This document shows positions 36,017 through 48,500 of a stretch of 64,000 nucleotides of DNA, piece by piece. The DNA is taken from NCBI GenBank assembly GCA_024500155.1, contig CM044877.1, positions 11,289,501-11,353,500 of the forward strand, read 5' to 3'. Position 1 is the stretch's first letter. The number at the start of each line of letters is the position of its first letter. The notes under the pieces are model-generated. The model was not told the DNA's origin. It saw only the letters and a program-made list of their open reading frames with translations, and did not search any database. The translations under genes and the position numbers were made by a program. The DNA is from Chenopodium formosanum (taxonomy: Eukaryota > Streptophyta > Magnoliopsida > Caryophyllales > Amaranthaceae).

Positions 36017-36871
36017 TTAAGTTTTGGAGGAAACAAGTTATTGGCTCGAGCGATCTCCGATCACTATAAATTTGTGAGATTGATCGGAATTAAATTTAGA
36101 AGTTTGGTGTTCAACAATCTATAAATACGTAATAAATAAATAAAAATGTAATAAAAAAATTTAGATTAATGGGGGCTAGTTTTTATTCATTTTACTTTGC
36201 ATAACAAAATAATAACTTATGTAAATATTAATTAATATATTATTGTATAATTGCTTGACTAGTATTGAATCTAGTAAATTAGCATCCAAGAAATCAATGA
36301 CAATTAGTGTGAGATTATTGTCTTAAAAATTAAATTATAGAATACTATACAATTACGTAGGAGTGATGTTCACTGGAAAAATTAAATATAATTGAAGGTT
36401 ATGCATATGAAAAGTTTTAGGATGATGAATAATGACATGTAAGGCCAGGTGACACATAACGCTCATATGGCGCCAAATCATACGAAAGACAATGACACAT
36501 GGCGGTAGCATTTTGTCCCATTGAGTTTTAACAATATTATTATAGACAATATTATTATAAATTATTATAGATACAACTACAAGTCAATCAGCCAGATTTA
36601 CAACTTTAGCAATTCAACGGGTAATTTCGTCTTTTCAGTGTTACTATTGGGGATTTGGGGGCAATTTTGTCAGCACAACCAAATTTAAGAAAGACGGAGC
36701 AATGACTTAGCAAACGTTTGGTTTAGTCAAACTAAAACAAATTCGTACGACGAATTGAAGGGGATTCCACCAATTCAAAACCCTAAATTGAAACCGCAAA
36801 GAATTGGAGTTGTTTCAGAAATCACATTAGGGCTTTAGCAATTTATACTACAAAAACCTTTTTTAATTGCA
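36017..36871. other. Intergenic DNA, leader-like at its end
   Basis: Mostly AT-rich. From about 36640 the composition resembles a plant 5' leader (CAAAACCCTAAATTGAAACC) leading into the small ORF that follows. Confidence 0.35.
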
Positions 36872-37003
36872 ATGGAATGCGATTCGATTGAGATTTGGGC
36901 CAGTCGAAGCAGTGGATTGAGAGGAATAGAAAAGCACGGCAAAAATGATAAGAGTGAAGGTGTTTTCTTACAATTTGCTTGTTGGTACCTGCTACTTGTT
37001 TAG
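36872..37003 (+). CDS. Small unrecognised ORF (43 aa), possibly a first exon
   Basis: The frame starts MECDSIEIWASRSSGLRGIE after a leader-like stretch and ends at TAG. The first 30 residues look coding-like, the last 13 are hydrophobic. A donor-like AAG|GTGTTT occurs at about 36960, so the frame could be the first exon of a gene whose remainder I cannot find, or a gene fragment. No family is recognised and I assign no function. Confidence 0.25.
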   Translation: MECDSIEIWASRSSGLRGIEKHGKNDKSEGVFLQFACWYLLLV

Positions 37004-38007
37004 AATTGGAAATTATTGATAGGATTTATAAAGTGTTGTAGTGTTTTGATATTGAAGAATTATTATGTCAGACCAAATGGTTAAGGAAAGCAAATTTCTA
37101 TTTCCAACAATGTTTACATGGGCACATAGTAAAGCAATGCGTAAAGAGTTTAAACTAATCGCTAAAGGTCTTCTCCGGTGTGCGCTCTATCATCACCCTC
37201 CGAATGGGCACAACGAATACACAAATATGTAGATGAGATCCAGAATTAAGTTCATAAACCGACCGTTAACCTTTTCTAGATCATCAAACGTAAAGAAGAA
37301 TATAAAATTAATTTCTTTGACAGTGAGGGGCCACTAAAGCAGCTAATTGACATTATTAATGTCAATCAGGCTGATTGCCTAGGGCACCCGCTAAGTTAAA
37401 TAGGCGTTTTAGCGTTTAATTACGAGGGATGTCCAATTCCTAACCTTGATAATTTTATAAAACTTATCAAGGGGAATATTTGTAATTGCATAACACCATC
37501 TACCTTACTGACTTAACAACTCAAGGGGTATATTTGTTTTATGTCCAGGTGATGCCTCCTAAACTTTTTAGCTTAAATACAATCATATAATCCTTTTGAT
37601 AATGTAAAGTATTGCACTTAAATTATTTCTAATGAATTGAAAGTATTTTTATTTAATTATAACTTTTTTCCTGATTAAAGCTTATTTATACTGATTATTT
37701 ATATTTAAATATATTGTAAATGGATCTCATTTTAAAGAACTTTTTTAAAGGTATTTTATGATGGAAATAGTACTAAGTTATGAGATATTTATTAAATGTT
37801 ATAATAAAATTTGTATATATGAAATATTAGAAGTATATAGAAGATAAAACACTATACAACATTTTTATACATCTTTAAAAATAGCTCGACATTTGGCGAA
37901 AAACTGGAACGCCAAGTGTCGATGTCTCGTGGCCTGCAGGCTGGGATTCCGGCTTTATATATTAGTGATGATATGATTTCAAATTTTCCTTTTTTGTTTT
38001 ATTATTA
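37004..38007. other. Intergenic DNA
   Basis: Nothing firm. The interval 37050-37440 has more balanced composition (GGTCTTCTCCGGTGTGCGCT) and may be a remnant of an element. Confidence 0.35.
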
Positions 38008-38311
38008 CTCTCTTCGTCCCATTATTTCATGCGTGCATTCCTTTTTGGGTGTCCCAAAATGTTATGTCTGTTTCAAAATATATCACAATACTTACTTTTA
38101 TCTTTCCCAAACAAAATACACATATATCCAAAAAATCATTTCTAACTTTTTTTTTTTTTTTTTTATACAATATTCTCTATATTTTATTATTCCCATACAA
38201 TATTCTCTATTTTCTTATCTTTCCAATAGAATATTCTTTTACTTTCACCATTCTCTTTAATTACCATTTTTTTTTTTGAGAAATAGGCATGAAATTATGG
38301 GATAGAGGGTG
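38008..38311. mobile_element. Stowaway-like MITE (about 304 bp)
   Basis: TA duplications flank ends CTCTCTTCGTCCCATTATTT and the complementary AAATTATGGGATAGAGGGTG; GCATG lies next inward on both sides. Confidence 0.7.
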
Positions 38312-38374
38312 TATTTTATAATACAAAAGTTCTTTTTATTTTCATATTTGCCACTTGATTAAATTTATCAATGT

Positions 38375-39260
38375 TAGGACTAGGGTGAAAATTCGGATTT
38401 TGGTTTGGATTATTGGCCAATTCGAATTATTTAGGCTTTGGATTTTCGGAACCGAATCCAAATCGAAATGATTTGGTTTTCAAAAAAGAATCCAATCCAA
38501 ACGGAAATATTAACTATGGGTCAATATAGGTTCAAATTCGAAAAAAAAAACAACCTCAATATTATAAAATTCGAAAAGAACACAAGGGCAACACGATTTG
38601 TGGAAAAAACCCAGAAAAATAAACAATTAACATCAACAGAATTAATTCAACCATTGGAATTAAAATAGAAATAAACAGAGGTGAATGTGAAATTAATTCG
38701 ACCATAACAATGGGATGAAAGTGAAATTAAATAGATCTATTCCCTTTGAGTGTCGTATGAGAGAGTGAAAGTCAGGGACGGAGGAGTTGATACGAGCGCG
38801 CACAAGAGAGTGAAAATGATGAGGGAGTTGTTGACAGAGGTGCTGACGGAAGTGGTAAGGGAGGTGCGGGGTGCCGACGGAGGAGTTGACGGAGGTGCTG
38901 ACGGAGTGCCGACGGAGGTGGTGAGAATAAGGGTGCGAATTCAGGGAGGTGGTGAGGAAGTCAGAAGGGTTCTCAGAAGAAAGGATATAGGAAAAGAGGG
39001 AATGAAAATTAGGGTTTAGGTGTTTACATATGAAAGTGAAATGGGATGAAGTATTTGAGCTTTGTGTAATTCGGTTTGGAATTTCGGTGCTCGGTGTTTT
39101 CAAACCCCCAAACCGAATCCAAACTAAATTATTTCGGCTTTGGATTATTGAAACTGATCCAAATCAAAACCCGAAAAAACCAAATCGAACTGTTAATTGA
39201 GTTCAATTTAATTCGATTTTCGATTTTAAACCGTATTACTTTTACCCATACTTAGGAGTT
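38375..39260. mobile_element. hAT-like non-autonomous element carrying AATTCGG words
   Basis: The left part has CTAGGGTGAAAATTCGG and the right part TACTTTTACCCATA, an imperfect inverted pair. TTAGGA occurs just outside both ends. Arms at 38390-38470 and 39060-39235 have AATTCGG/CCGAATCC inverted words. The centre 38755-38950 repeats GACGGAGGTGCTGACGG. No known protein. Confidence 0.4.
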
Positions 39261-39286
39261 AGGAATTTCCCGAAACACATGGCTGA

Positions 39287-39437
39287 GGGTCTGTTCTAAT
39301 TGACTGAACTGAACTTATTAGAATTGAACTAAATTGCACTGAACCGAACCGAATCGAACCGAACTAGATATTTTATAAAGATAAAAATTAAAAACTGAAT
39401 TGTATTGAAATAAAAATAATTTGAAGAGAATATGCCC
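39287..39437. mobile_element. Harbinger-like MITE in the CWF19L1 upstream region
   Basis: The left end GGGTCTGTTCTAATTGACTG and the right end GAAGAGAATATGCCC fit the GGGCCTGTTC family seen at 22.7 kb. The inside is GAACTGAACTTATTAG-type words. It ends about 135 bp before the start codon. The TSD is unclear. Confidence 0.55.
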
Positions 39438-39572
39438 TTTATTCATTTTGGACTTTTGGTCGAACAACATGTATTTTCTCATTCCATTTGCCTTATACGA
39501 AGTAGTATTTCATTATTCAATAGAGGTAAACTGTGCCTTAGTTACACTGGCACACTCTCTTGTCTCTCTCCA

Positions 39573-42500
39573 ATGGCTTCCCCTCCTCGGATTCTTCTCT
39601 CCGGCGATGTCAATGGCCGCCTCTCTCAGCTCTTCAAACGCGTACTCTCGGTATTCCCCTCTTTCTCTCTCCACCATCTTCAACCTTCTGTAATCATTCA
39701 AATTCAAGCATATACATTTTTGATTTCAGGTGAACAAATCAGCAGGACCCTTCGATGCTTTGCTATGTGTAGGCCAATTCTTCCCAGAATCAGTTGATCA
39801 ATTGGAGGAATTCATGGAATACACAGATGGGCGTCGTGAAATTCCTATACCCACTTATTTTATCGGCGATTACGGTGTTGCTGCACCTAAGGTTCTCTCT
39901 GCTGCTGTTAAAGACCCTGGAAATCAAGGGTTTAAGTTGGATGGTTTGAGGGTTTGTAATAATTTGTATTGGTTGAAAGGCGGCGGCAAATTCACACTTT
40001 TCGGTTTGTTTTTCTTTCGATTGTTTGGTTTTGTACTCGTATTAGCTTACTTGCATTATTGTATTATGGTAATGTTTGCATTTTTTAATGAGATGCATAT
40101 GATATGATTGTGGGAGTTTGTTGATTTAGGGAGTTGGGGTTTGTGGTGAGTTGTGGGATCGTGTGAGTTGAATTTGTTAGGTTGGGTAGTATGTTGAAGG
40201 AAATGTAAATAGTTGGTGTAAAGCATAGAGATTGGTTTGGTATGAGGTTTTGTATTGGTGGGAGTGGTTACAAAAGATTGCACTTTAAATGAGGAGGTGA
40301 ATGAGTCGGATCAACAAAGTAGCATAGCGTCATGAGACTGGATTGTTTCTTGTGGGTAATTTGTTGAAGTGAAGATTACATAGGTGCTTGAAAAATAATA
40401 AAATGTCTCATGGGAATGATATGAGTAAATGGTTAATAAAACATGCACATTACTTAAAAGGCTTACTTATAGTGTCATTAAATTAGGATATGATCATATG
40501 TTAATGTCGTTTGAGTAGATTTTGTTCATATATTTATTTTAATACCTTGAAGATAATTTGGGTATAACTCATATAAGCATGACAAACACATAAGAAAAGT
40601 AATGGTTGCTTAGGGGCATTGTTAATTTGGACGCTTAAGAAAGCATATCTATGCCTCGTGATAGAATGAGGCATTTAGTTGAGACTCTATACGTGATGAC
40701 CATTAACCTCATATTGAATGGCAATAAGTGTTTGAGCCTTTGAGGAGGGATTTTGGTGATTGTTAATCATTTTTTTATGTTGCAATTGCGTACTTATATA
40801 TATAGTGGCTAATAGGTATTTTGGTACGGTCTATGGGTAAGTTTGAGGCAGTCTTAGTTTTAAAAGCGCAAGGCGCACCAAGGCGCAAATGGTCCTTGCA
40901 GCCTAGGCGCGAAGTGCAAGGCAAAGGCGGGCGCCTTTTGTGTGCAAGGCGCATGTATTTATATATTTATTTCAAATTATTTTTTACTTTGATAGTACTT
41001 AATACCAATTAAAAAGATTCATGATAAATTAAGTAATGATATATTTAAAGCTAAGGTAGTCTGAACTTGAAAAAATGTCCATCATTCTTCAATATATAAC
41101 TTAAATCTTAGTTATTTTCCTTGAGGCGCAAAGGCGCGCCTTACCAAAGGCACTTTGAGGCGCACGAGGTGTTCCGTAGGTGACTGAGTCTCACCTAGCT
41201 AAAGCCCATTTCCTAGAGAGCCTGGAGTGAGGCGCGCCTAGGCGTGCTTTTTAAAACCGAGGAGGCAATTACTCTTTTCTTAGGCTTCCATGTAGTAATC
41301 CATTTATTACCGTGCCCATAATCCTTGCCTCGAGAGCTTTATCCCATGAACTTTAGTTCCCTAATGGTATGTTCTTTCCACCTAAATTTCACTTAAGTTA
41401 TCTTATTACGCCTGATCTTATTTTATATGAACTTGTTAAACAATTCTCATTTTCCCACCATTCTAGTGGCCAATTCTCTTTCTTCCACCATTGTAGTAGT
41501 CAAATCTCTTTCTTTATCTCTCTAATTCCTTATTTATTTTTGTCTAGTTTTGCATAATTAATGGTGAATTGTGGGTGTGGGATTCCATGTGTAAGGAGAA
41601 CTTCATGGACTCTTGAAAATCCAGGAAGAAAGTTGCTTGCAAATTCTAAAACCATGAAATCGACCCTCTACTTCCTCCTTTAGCCATTGACAAAAGTAGA
41701 AAGGTGAATTAATGAAACTTATTAAAAAAAACCCCAATTTTGATAAATGAATTTACACTTACTGTTACTTTAGATTATTGTTGCTTGTGCACTAGAGGAG
41801 AGAGAGCCCAAATATGATTGAAGTGCAAAGTCTTCATGGAAGCAAATGAGAGAGAAAAGATAGGCATTTACTTTGGAGGGAAATTAGAGAGAAGATAGAA
41901 GGATGGAGTGCAAATATAAACTTATTTGGGTGTAAGTAGATAAAATAAAGGGTCAACGCCTAAAACGAGAAGGGAGGGGAGGTTTTATCAAATAAAAAAA
42001 GTGATCGTGGAGGATTTTTTAAACAAAAATCCTTTTAAAAGGTTTTTCTTTGCAAAATGAGGTATTTAAAAGGTTTTTTCTAACAAATTTTTCTAGTATC
42101 AAATAGATTTTATTTTACATATCACAAACACGGTTCGAACTAATTTTAATATTTTTTTTTAATGTAATTACCATTAATTATAACTCGTCCATTATATTTA
42201 CAATTTTGTCCTTATTATAGTGTTATTATTTAATTAATTTAATTGTCATTCAATTTACAATTTTGGCCAAACAAGGGCTAGCAATTATTGTTTAAGTGTT
42301 TAGTTTTCCGCCATAATAGTCTGTATACCCTATTTTCTTATTCTATTAGACTTGATGTGTTTAAACAATCATTTTGATATTACAGCCAAATATTTGGGTA
42401 GAATGCATGCAAAAGAGCAGATTAATTTAAAGTTTGCAGCGTATTATGCAAAAGTAGTTTAATGAAAAAATTAGTTGCCCTTTTTATTTTTTTGGGAAAT

Positions 42501-45500
42501 TCTCTTTGGTAGACCTCTAATAATAAACATTCTCAGTGGTCAAATGCAAAAAAAAGTTATTATCCATGGTGAACCATGTTTTAAAAAGTTTAATCAATGG
42601 TAACATTAAGCAAGCTAATTAGGCATTTTAAGCGTAACTATGGTTAACTAATGATTTAATGTCTAATTTGACCATATGGTTAACCCATCTTAGATTATTT
42701 TAAAGGAAAAAAAAAAAAAAACCCAAACCCCTCACCTAGCCACGTCACCAGCACCACTGCCGGCGGCTAACCCCCAGCCGACTTGCCTTCCCACTCCGGT
42801 CGGCGACGCCTGTCCTCTACCACCTCCGGCCGGCGACGCCCCACCTCGGCCCCGTTCCTCCTTCCTTTCCCATTTCCCCCATCAATCACCACCCGCCCCA
42901 CCTCCTCTCTTTCCCAGTTCCCCTACCACCGTTCGTCGGGCCCTTATCGCACCCAAAACCACCATGAAAACCAACACCCCTCCCCAACAAAACCACCACA
43001 AACCCTTGAAATCTACCCAAAACCACAAGTAAATCGAAACCCATTTCCTGGGTTTGGTTTCGAAACCCTAAACGGGTTTGGGTATTTTATGGTGTTTTGG
43101 GGTTTTTTAGGGTTTTTGGCCGACGAACAAGGGAGGGGGGTCGTCGGGGAAGGACACTGGTTTTGTGGTGGTTAGAGTGATCGGCGGTGGGCATTCGGTG
43201 GGGAAAATAGGAAGGGTCGAAAAGGGGGGAGAGATAGAGGAGGTGGGGGCGGGGGAGGTGGGGCGTCACTTGGGGAGGCCGGCGCACCAACGAAGGTAGC
43301 GCCGGCGCCGGTGCCGGCGTCGGTTTTGGTGTAGGAGGGGGAGGGGGAGAGGGAATGGTGGCGAATGGTGAGGAAGGTGGTGGTTTTTATTTTTTATTTT
43401 TTTTAATTAATTTTAAAATGGGGGTATTTTAGGCATCACACCTTTTTTTTACTTAGAATGGTTAACCATGGTTAAGAAATGCCTAAATTACCTTGCTTAA
43501 TGTTACCATTGATAAAACTTTGGAAAAATTAGAAAAAATAATCCCAACTTTCATCAATTTTGGTAGAATAATCCCAACTTTTGATTATTCTGGAATAATC
43601 CGAACTTTAGGGGGTCTTCATTTTCTTCAGTCCCAAACCGGTCAACGAGAGTCAACAACCTTTAATAAGAGGTCACATGACACATGTCAGCTTGTCATTG
43701 GTCCAAAAAAATTAAATTAAAAAAAAAAATCAGAAATTAGAAATCAGAAAAAAAAAAAAAAAAAAAAAAAAAATCCCCCCCAACCACCACGTTCCCCCTA
43801 CCTAAACCACCCCCTCCACCACCCCTTCCCCCAGCCCCCACCCCGAAACTACCCCCCACTCAGCCGGAAAACTCCCCCCACCCCCCAACCACCATTCCCC
43901 ACCCACCGAAACACCTCCCCCTCCCTTCCCCAACCCACGAAACCCTTCCCCCTCCATTCCCCCACCCCCGTAAAACCCTCCCCTCCTTCCCCCACCCCGT
44001 AAAAACTACCCCCTCCCCTTCCCCCACCCTCGATAACGGCCGGAAACGGCAAGAGGGCTTAATTTCCGGCCGTTTTCGAGGGTGGGGGAAGGGGAGGGCA
44101 GTTTTTACGGGGTCGGGGAAGGGAGGGGGGAGGGGTTTACGGGGTGGGGGAAGGGGAGGGGTTTACGGAGGGTTTCGTGGGTGGGGAAGGGAGGGGGAGG
44201 TGTTTCGACGGTGGGGAGTGGTGGTCGGGGGGTAAGGGGGGTTTTCCGGCAGGGTGGGGGTAGTTTCGGGGTGGGGGCTGGGGAGGGGCTGGTGGGAGGG
44301 GGTGGTTTCGGTGGGGGAACGGGTGGTTTGGGGGGGGGATTTTTTTTTTTTTTTTTTTTTTTTTATTTTTAATTTTTAATTTATTTTATTTTTTTTTACC
44401 AATGACAAGCTGACACGTGGCTTTTAAAAACAGAAAAAAAAAATTAACCTTCTCAACAGGTAACCGGTCATTAGGACTGAAGAAAATGAAGACCCCCCAA
44501 AGTTCGGATTATTCTAGAATAATCCAAAGTTGGGATTATTCTACCAAAATTGATCAAAGTTGGGATTATTTTTTCTAATTTTTCCTAAAACTTTTTAAAA
44601 CATGGTTCACCAAGGATAATAACATTTTTTGCATTTGAGCACTGAGAATGTTTATTATTAGAGGTCTACCAAAGAGAATTTCCCTATTTTTTTTAGGAAA
44701 ATTTGATAAATACCACCATCTATTGTTGCCAAAATTGGAAATACCACCTCAAGTTTTTTTTTTTTTGTAATTTACCACCTAGTTTTTTCCTAAACTTTTG
44801 AAACTCCCACGTCTTTTCTTAGATGACGTCATTGTGGGTAGCACATTTGCGTTTTCCCTCTCTTTTCCCTCGATTTCCCCTATTCCTCGAGTTCCCTCTT
44901 TCAATTTCATCTCTCTCCTCTTCAATACCCATTACTATACTCTCACCCATCCAAATTTATTGTTAAACCCTAACATTCAACACTCATTTTTCACTCTCTC
45001 TCCTTTTCTATCCGAAAGAATCATGTTTAATTCTGTTTTTCGTGGTAATTACTTGTTTTCTCCTTTTCTATTCAACAATGTTAGTGTTTTCGCCCCCAAT
45101 TGCATGTTTAATTGTGTTTTCGTGGTAATTACTTGTTTAATTGTCCACTTATTCATTCAATTTTAACTTCATAAACCCTAATTTGTCCAATGTAGCAAAA
45201 CCCCCAAATTAATTACCCAAACCCTAATTAATCTAATCAATACACTTCGTTTTAGGTTAGATTGCATAAATTATAACCTAATTTGTGCAAATTTTTTGTA
45301 CACGCCATCAAATTCAAGAAACAAAATTGGAAGAGAGGGAAGAAGAAGATGAGGAACGGGGGAGAGAGGGGGAAAGAGAGGGAAAACGCAAATGTGGGAC
45401 CCACAATGACGTCATCTAAGAAAAGAGGTGGGAGTTTCAAAAGTTTAGGAAAAAACTAGGCGGTAAAATACCAAAAAAAAAAAACTTGAGGTGGTATTTC

Positions 45501-45529
45501 CAATTTTGGCAACAATAGATGGTGGTATT

Positions 45530-45566
<37 letters not shown>

Positions 45567-48500
45567 CCTTGTAAGATATCACAAAAACCAATATACTAAC
45601 TATCTTTTAGTTTCTAACTAAGATATTGACAATGTTAGGATTAATTCCTTCCATATACTTTAATCTTCATATCAAATTAATCGGTAAATCTTAATTGCGG
45701 AAGCGTACCTATAATTGGTCGACCCCCTTTTTTATTATGCGTCTTGCAGCAAGTACACACTCTAGGGTTTTCTCTCTATTGGTGGGATATAAGTGAGAGT
45801 CTATTGTATGTACTACTAGGGATCATAACCCTAGATGTTTATTTTTATAGACCCCCTTCCTTAATCCGCCCATCATGCATTAGAAAAGGTCCAATGATCT
45901 CTACACATAAAGCTAAACTTATACTCTATAAAAGACGTAACAAGCCCAATAATTAAGAAGTACATACAATAGACTCTCACTTATATCCCATCAATAGAGA
46001 GAAAACCCTAGATTATGTATCTACTAAAAAGACGCATAATCAAGAACGGGCTAAATCAATTATCATGGAATTAGATACGCTTCAAATTAATTTGATATGA
46101 AGATTAAAGTATATAAAAAGAATTAATCCTTACAAATGGTATCATGAGCCTCCATATTGGATTAGTCGGTTAATTTCATTCCGTTAGTTTTAGTTTAATC
46201 AATCGTTTGATTGGATATGAATTAACATGAAGCTATTGCGTCTTGTTAATAATTAATTCACGTGGCCGTTATTTCGTGTATTTTGTTGAAATGAAGTTTT
46301 GTATGTGTTTATGGAGTACTTTCGTTTCGACTAATTCGTTTTATATGAAATATTATATTGGTTTGTTAATAATATGAATTATATGCGGCTTATATGGTTT
46401 TATAGTTCATTTGATTAATTACATCCATATCTGTATAGTTTAAATGGGGCACTCGTTATAATTTTGTTAATTTGTGTGGGTTTTCGATTTGATCGTATTT
46501 CTACCATGGTTGATTGAGGGTGAATTTTGATAATTAATATGTGTTTTTTTGGCTATTTTGTCTCATATGATGCGAATATGGTGTTTACTTTTATCATATC
46601 AATAACAATATGATTTGATTCTTTACGGAGGTCTATATGCGAATGCTTCCATGAATTTTCGTATATATTGCAGTATCAAATTGTATTCTTGAATTGGATG
46701 CTAATATATACTGCAGTTTCTTAATCTGATTGTAAACAATGCACATAAATCAAGAGTAATATAATTGCATGATTTATATATATTGAGGTTAAATCAGATT
46801 TTAATATTTGACAATAAGGTAATAAAAATAATATCGAGTCTCATATTTTGGATTTATTAATTGAAACAATATGTTGCCTAAGCAACCTCTTTTGTGTAGA
46901 TTAATTTATTTGAAATTTTTAGATGTGTGTGTGTGTTTGATTTTCATGCGATTAATGGTCGGCCCAAAGGAAGGCTATTATTTGGCCGGAAATTAAACAT
47001 GCTTGTGGTAATAAATATGTAACAATTATAAGGTTTTCCATGTGAATGTTAAGTCGGTCCAAAGAAAGGCTTAATGTTTGACAAAATTTTATTGTTAATA
47101 TTTGATTACTACACCAAGAGGATCACTTACAAGTTAATTTTTTTGTCCAAAGACTAAAAATTAATGTTGTGCTAGGTCTCTTGTTATGGGATATGTTGTC
47201 AACATTCTAATTTGATTATTAAAGTTGAATTTTGGAATTAATTGTGAGCTTGTTTTGTTTGTTTGTGTTCTCTTCCAACATTAATACTATACCCATGCTT
47301 GATGGGACAAACTTTAAGAGTTGGAAAGAGAACTTTATGATCGTTCTTGGTTGCATGGATCTAGACCTTGCTCTTCGGGTGAGCGTCCTGCTGCTCTTAC
47401 GGATTCTAGTTCCTTTATTGAAAAGGGGAATATGGAGAAGTGGGAACGCTCAAATCGCATGAGTCTTATGATCATGAAACGTGCAATTCCGGAATCATTT
47501 ATGTCCGAAGAGGATAATGCCAAATCGTTCCTTACTGAACTTGAAAAGCGTTTTGCTAAAAACAAAAAGGCGGAAATAAGCACTCTGTTGAGTAGTCTAG
47601 TTTTCCAAAAGTATAAAGGAACCGGGAACATAAGGGAGTATATTATGGAAATGTCTCACATTGCTTCAAACTTAAAGGCACTAAAGTTAGAGTTGTCTAA
47701 TGACTTGCTCGTGCATTTAGTTTTGGTATCTCTTTCTAAACAATTCAGTCTGTCAAAAGGAGAAATGGACTCTAAATGAGCTTATTTCTCATTACGTACA
47801 AGAGGAAGAGAGATTGAAGCAAGAAAAGACAGAAAGTGCTCACTTGGTATCTTCCTCTAAGGATGACAAGAAAAGGAAGAAGGGTAAGGATGCGATTTCG
47901 CAACCACAAAGAAGCAACATAAGGAAGATAAGGATGAATCTAAAGGATCTAGATGTTCTTGCGGGTGGGATGACTCACAAGAAGAAACAATGCACTAAGT
48001 GGTTTACAGTCTTGCATACCAAACCTTTTCAAAACTTTCTCGATATAGCCTTTTTGTGACAATCCAACAGTTCTTAGATGGCAATCTCGATGAATTTGTA
48101 TCCCTAACACAAAAGAGGTGTCCCCAAGATCTTTCATCTCAAGGTGATTTGATAGAAATCTCTTGGTTTCGTGCAAATAGCCTTTATCGTTGCTGACGAG
48201 CAATAGTTCATCAACATATAAAACAGGAAAACATGCTTACTCCCACTAAACTTGTGGTACACACAATCATCAACTGCATTTGTCTCAAAACGATGAGACA
48301 TAACAACTTGATGAAACTTTAAGTACCATTGACGAGAAGCTTGTTTGAGTCCATATATGGATTTCTTTAATTTGCAAACCATTTTCTTTGAATCTCCCGA
48401 GGTTGTTGCATATAGATGGTTTCCTCAATGAGAAATGCTATCTTAACATCCATCTGATGTAACTCAAGATCATAATATTATGCTACAAGTGCCATTACAA

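Noticed and set aside
38693..39103. 136-codon minus-strand frame
   Set aside because: The translation is dominated by repeat words from the GACGGAGGTGCTGACGG tract; no domain, lies in a TE-like unit.
42783..43175. 130-codon frame in the GC-rich centre of the outer long-TIR element
   Set aside because: Low-complexity Pro/Ser/Thr-rich translation, frames open on both strands, no family resemblance; composition alone explains it.
43849..44372. Gly/Val-rich frames in the nested palindrome
   Set aside because: These are translations of G-rich low-complexity DNA and mirror each other across the palindrome axis.
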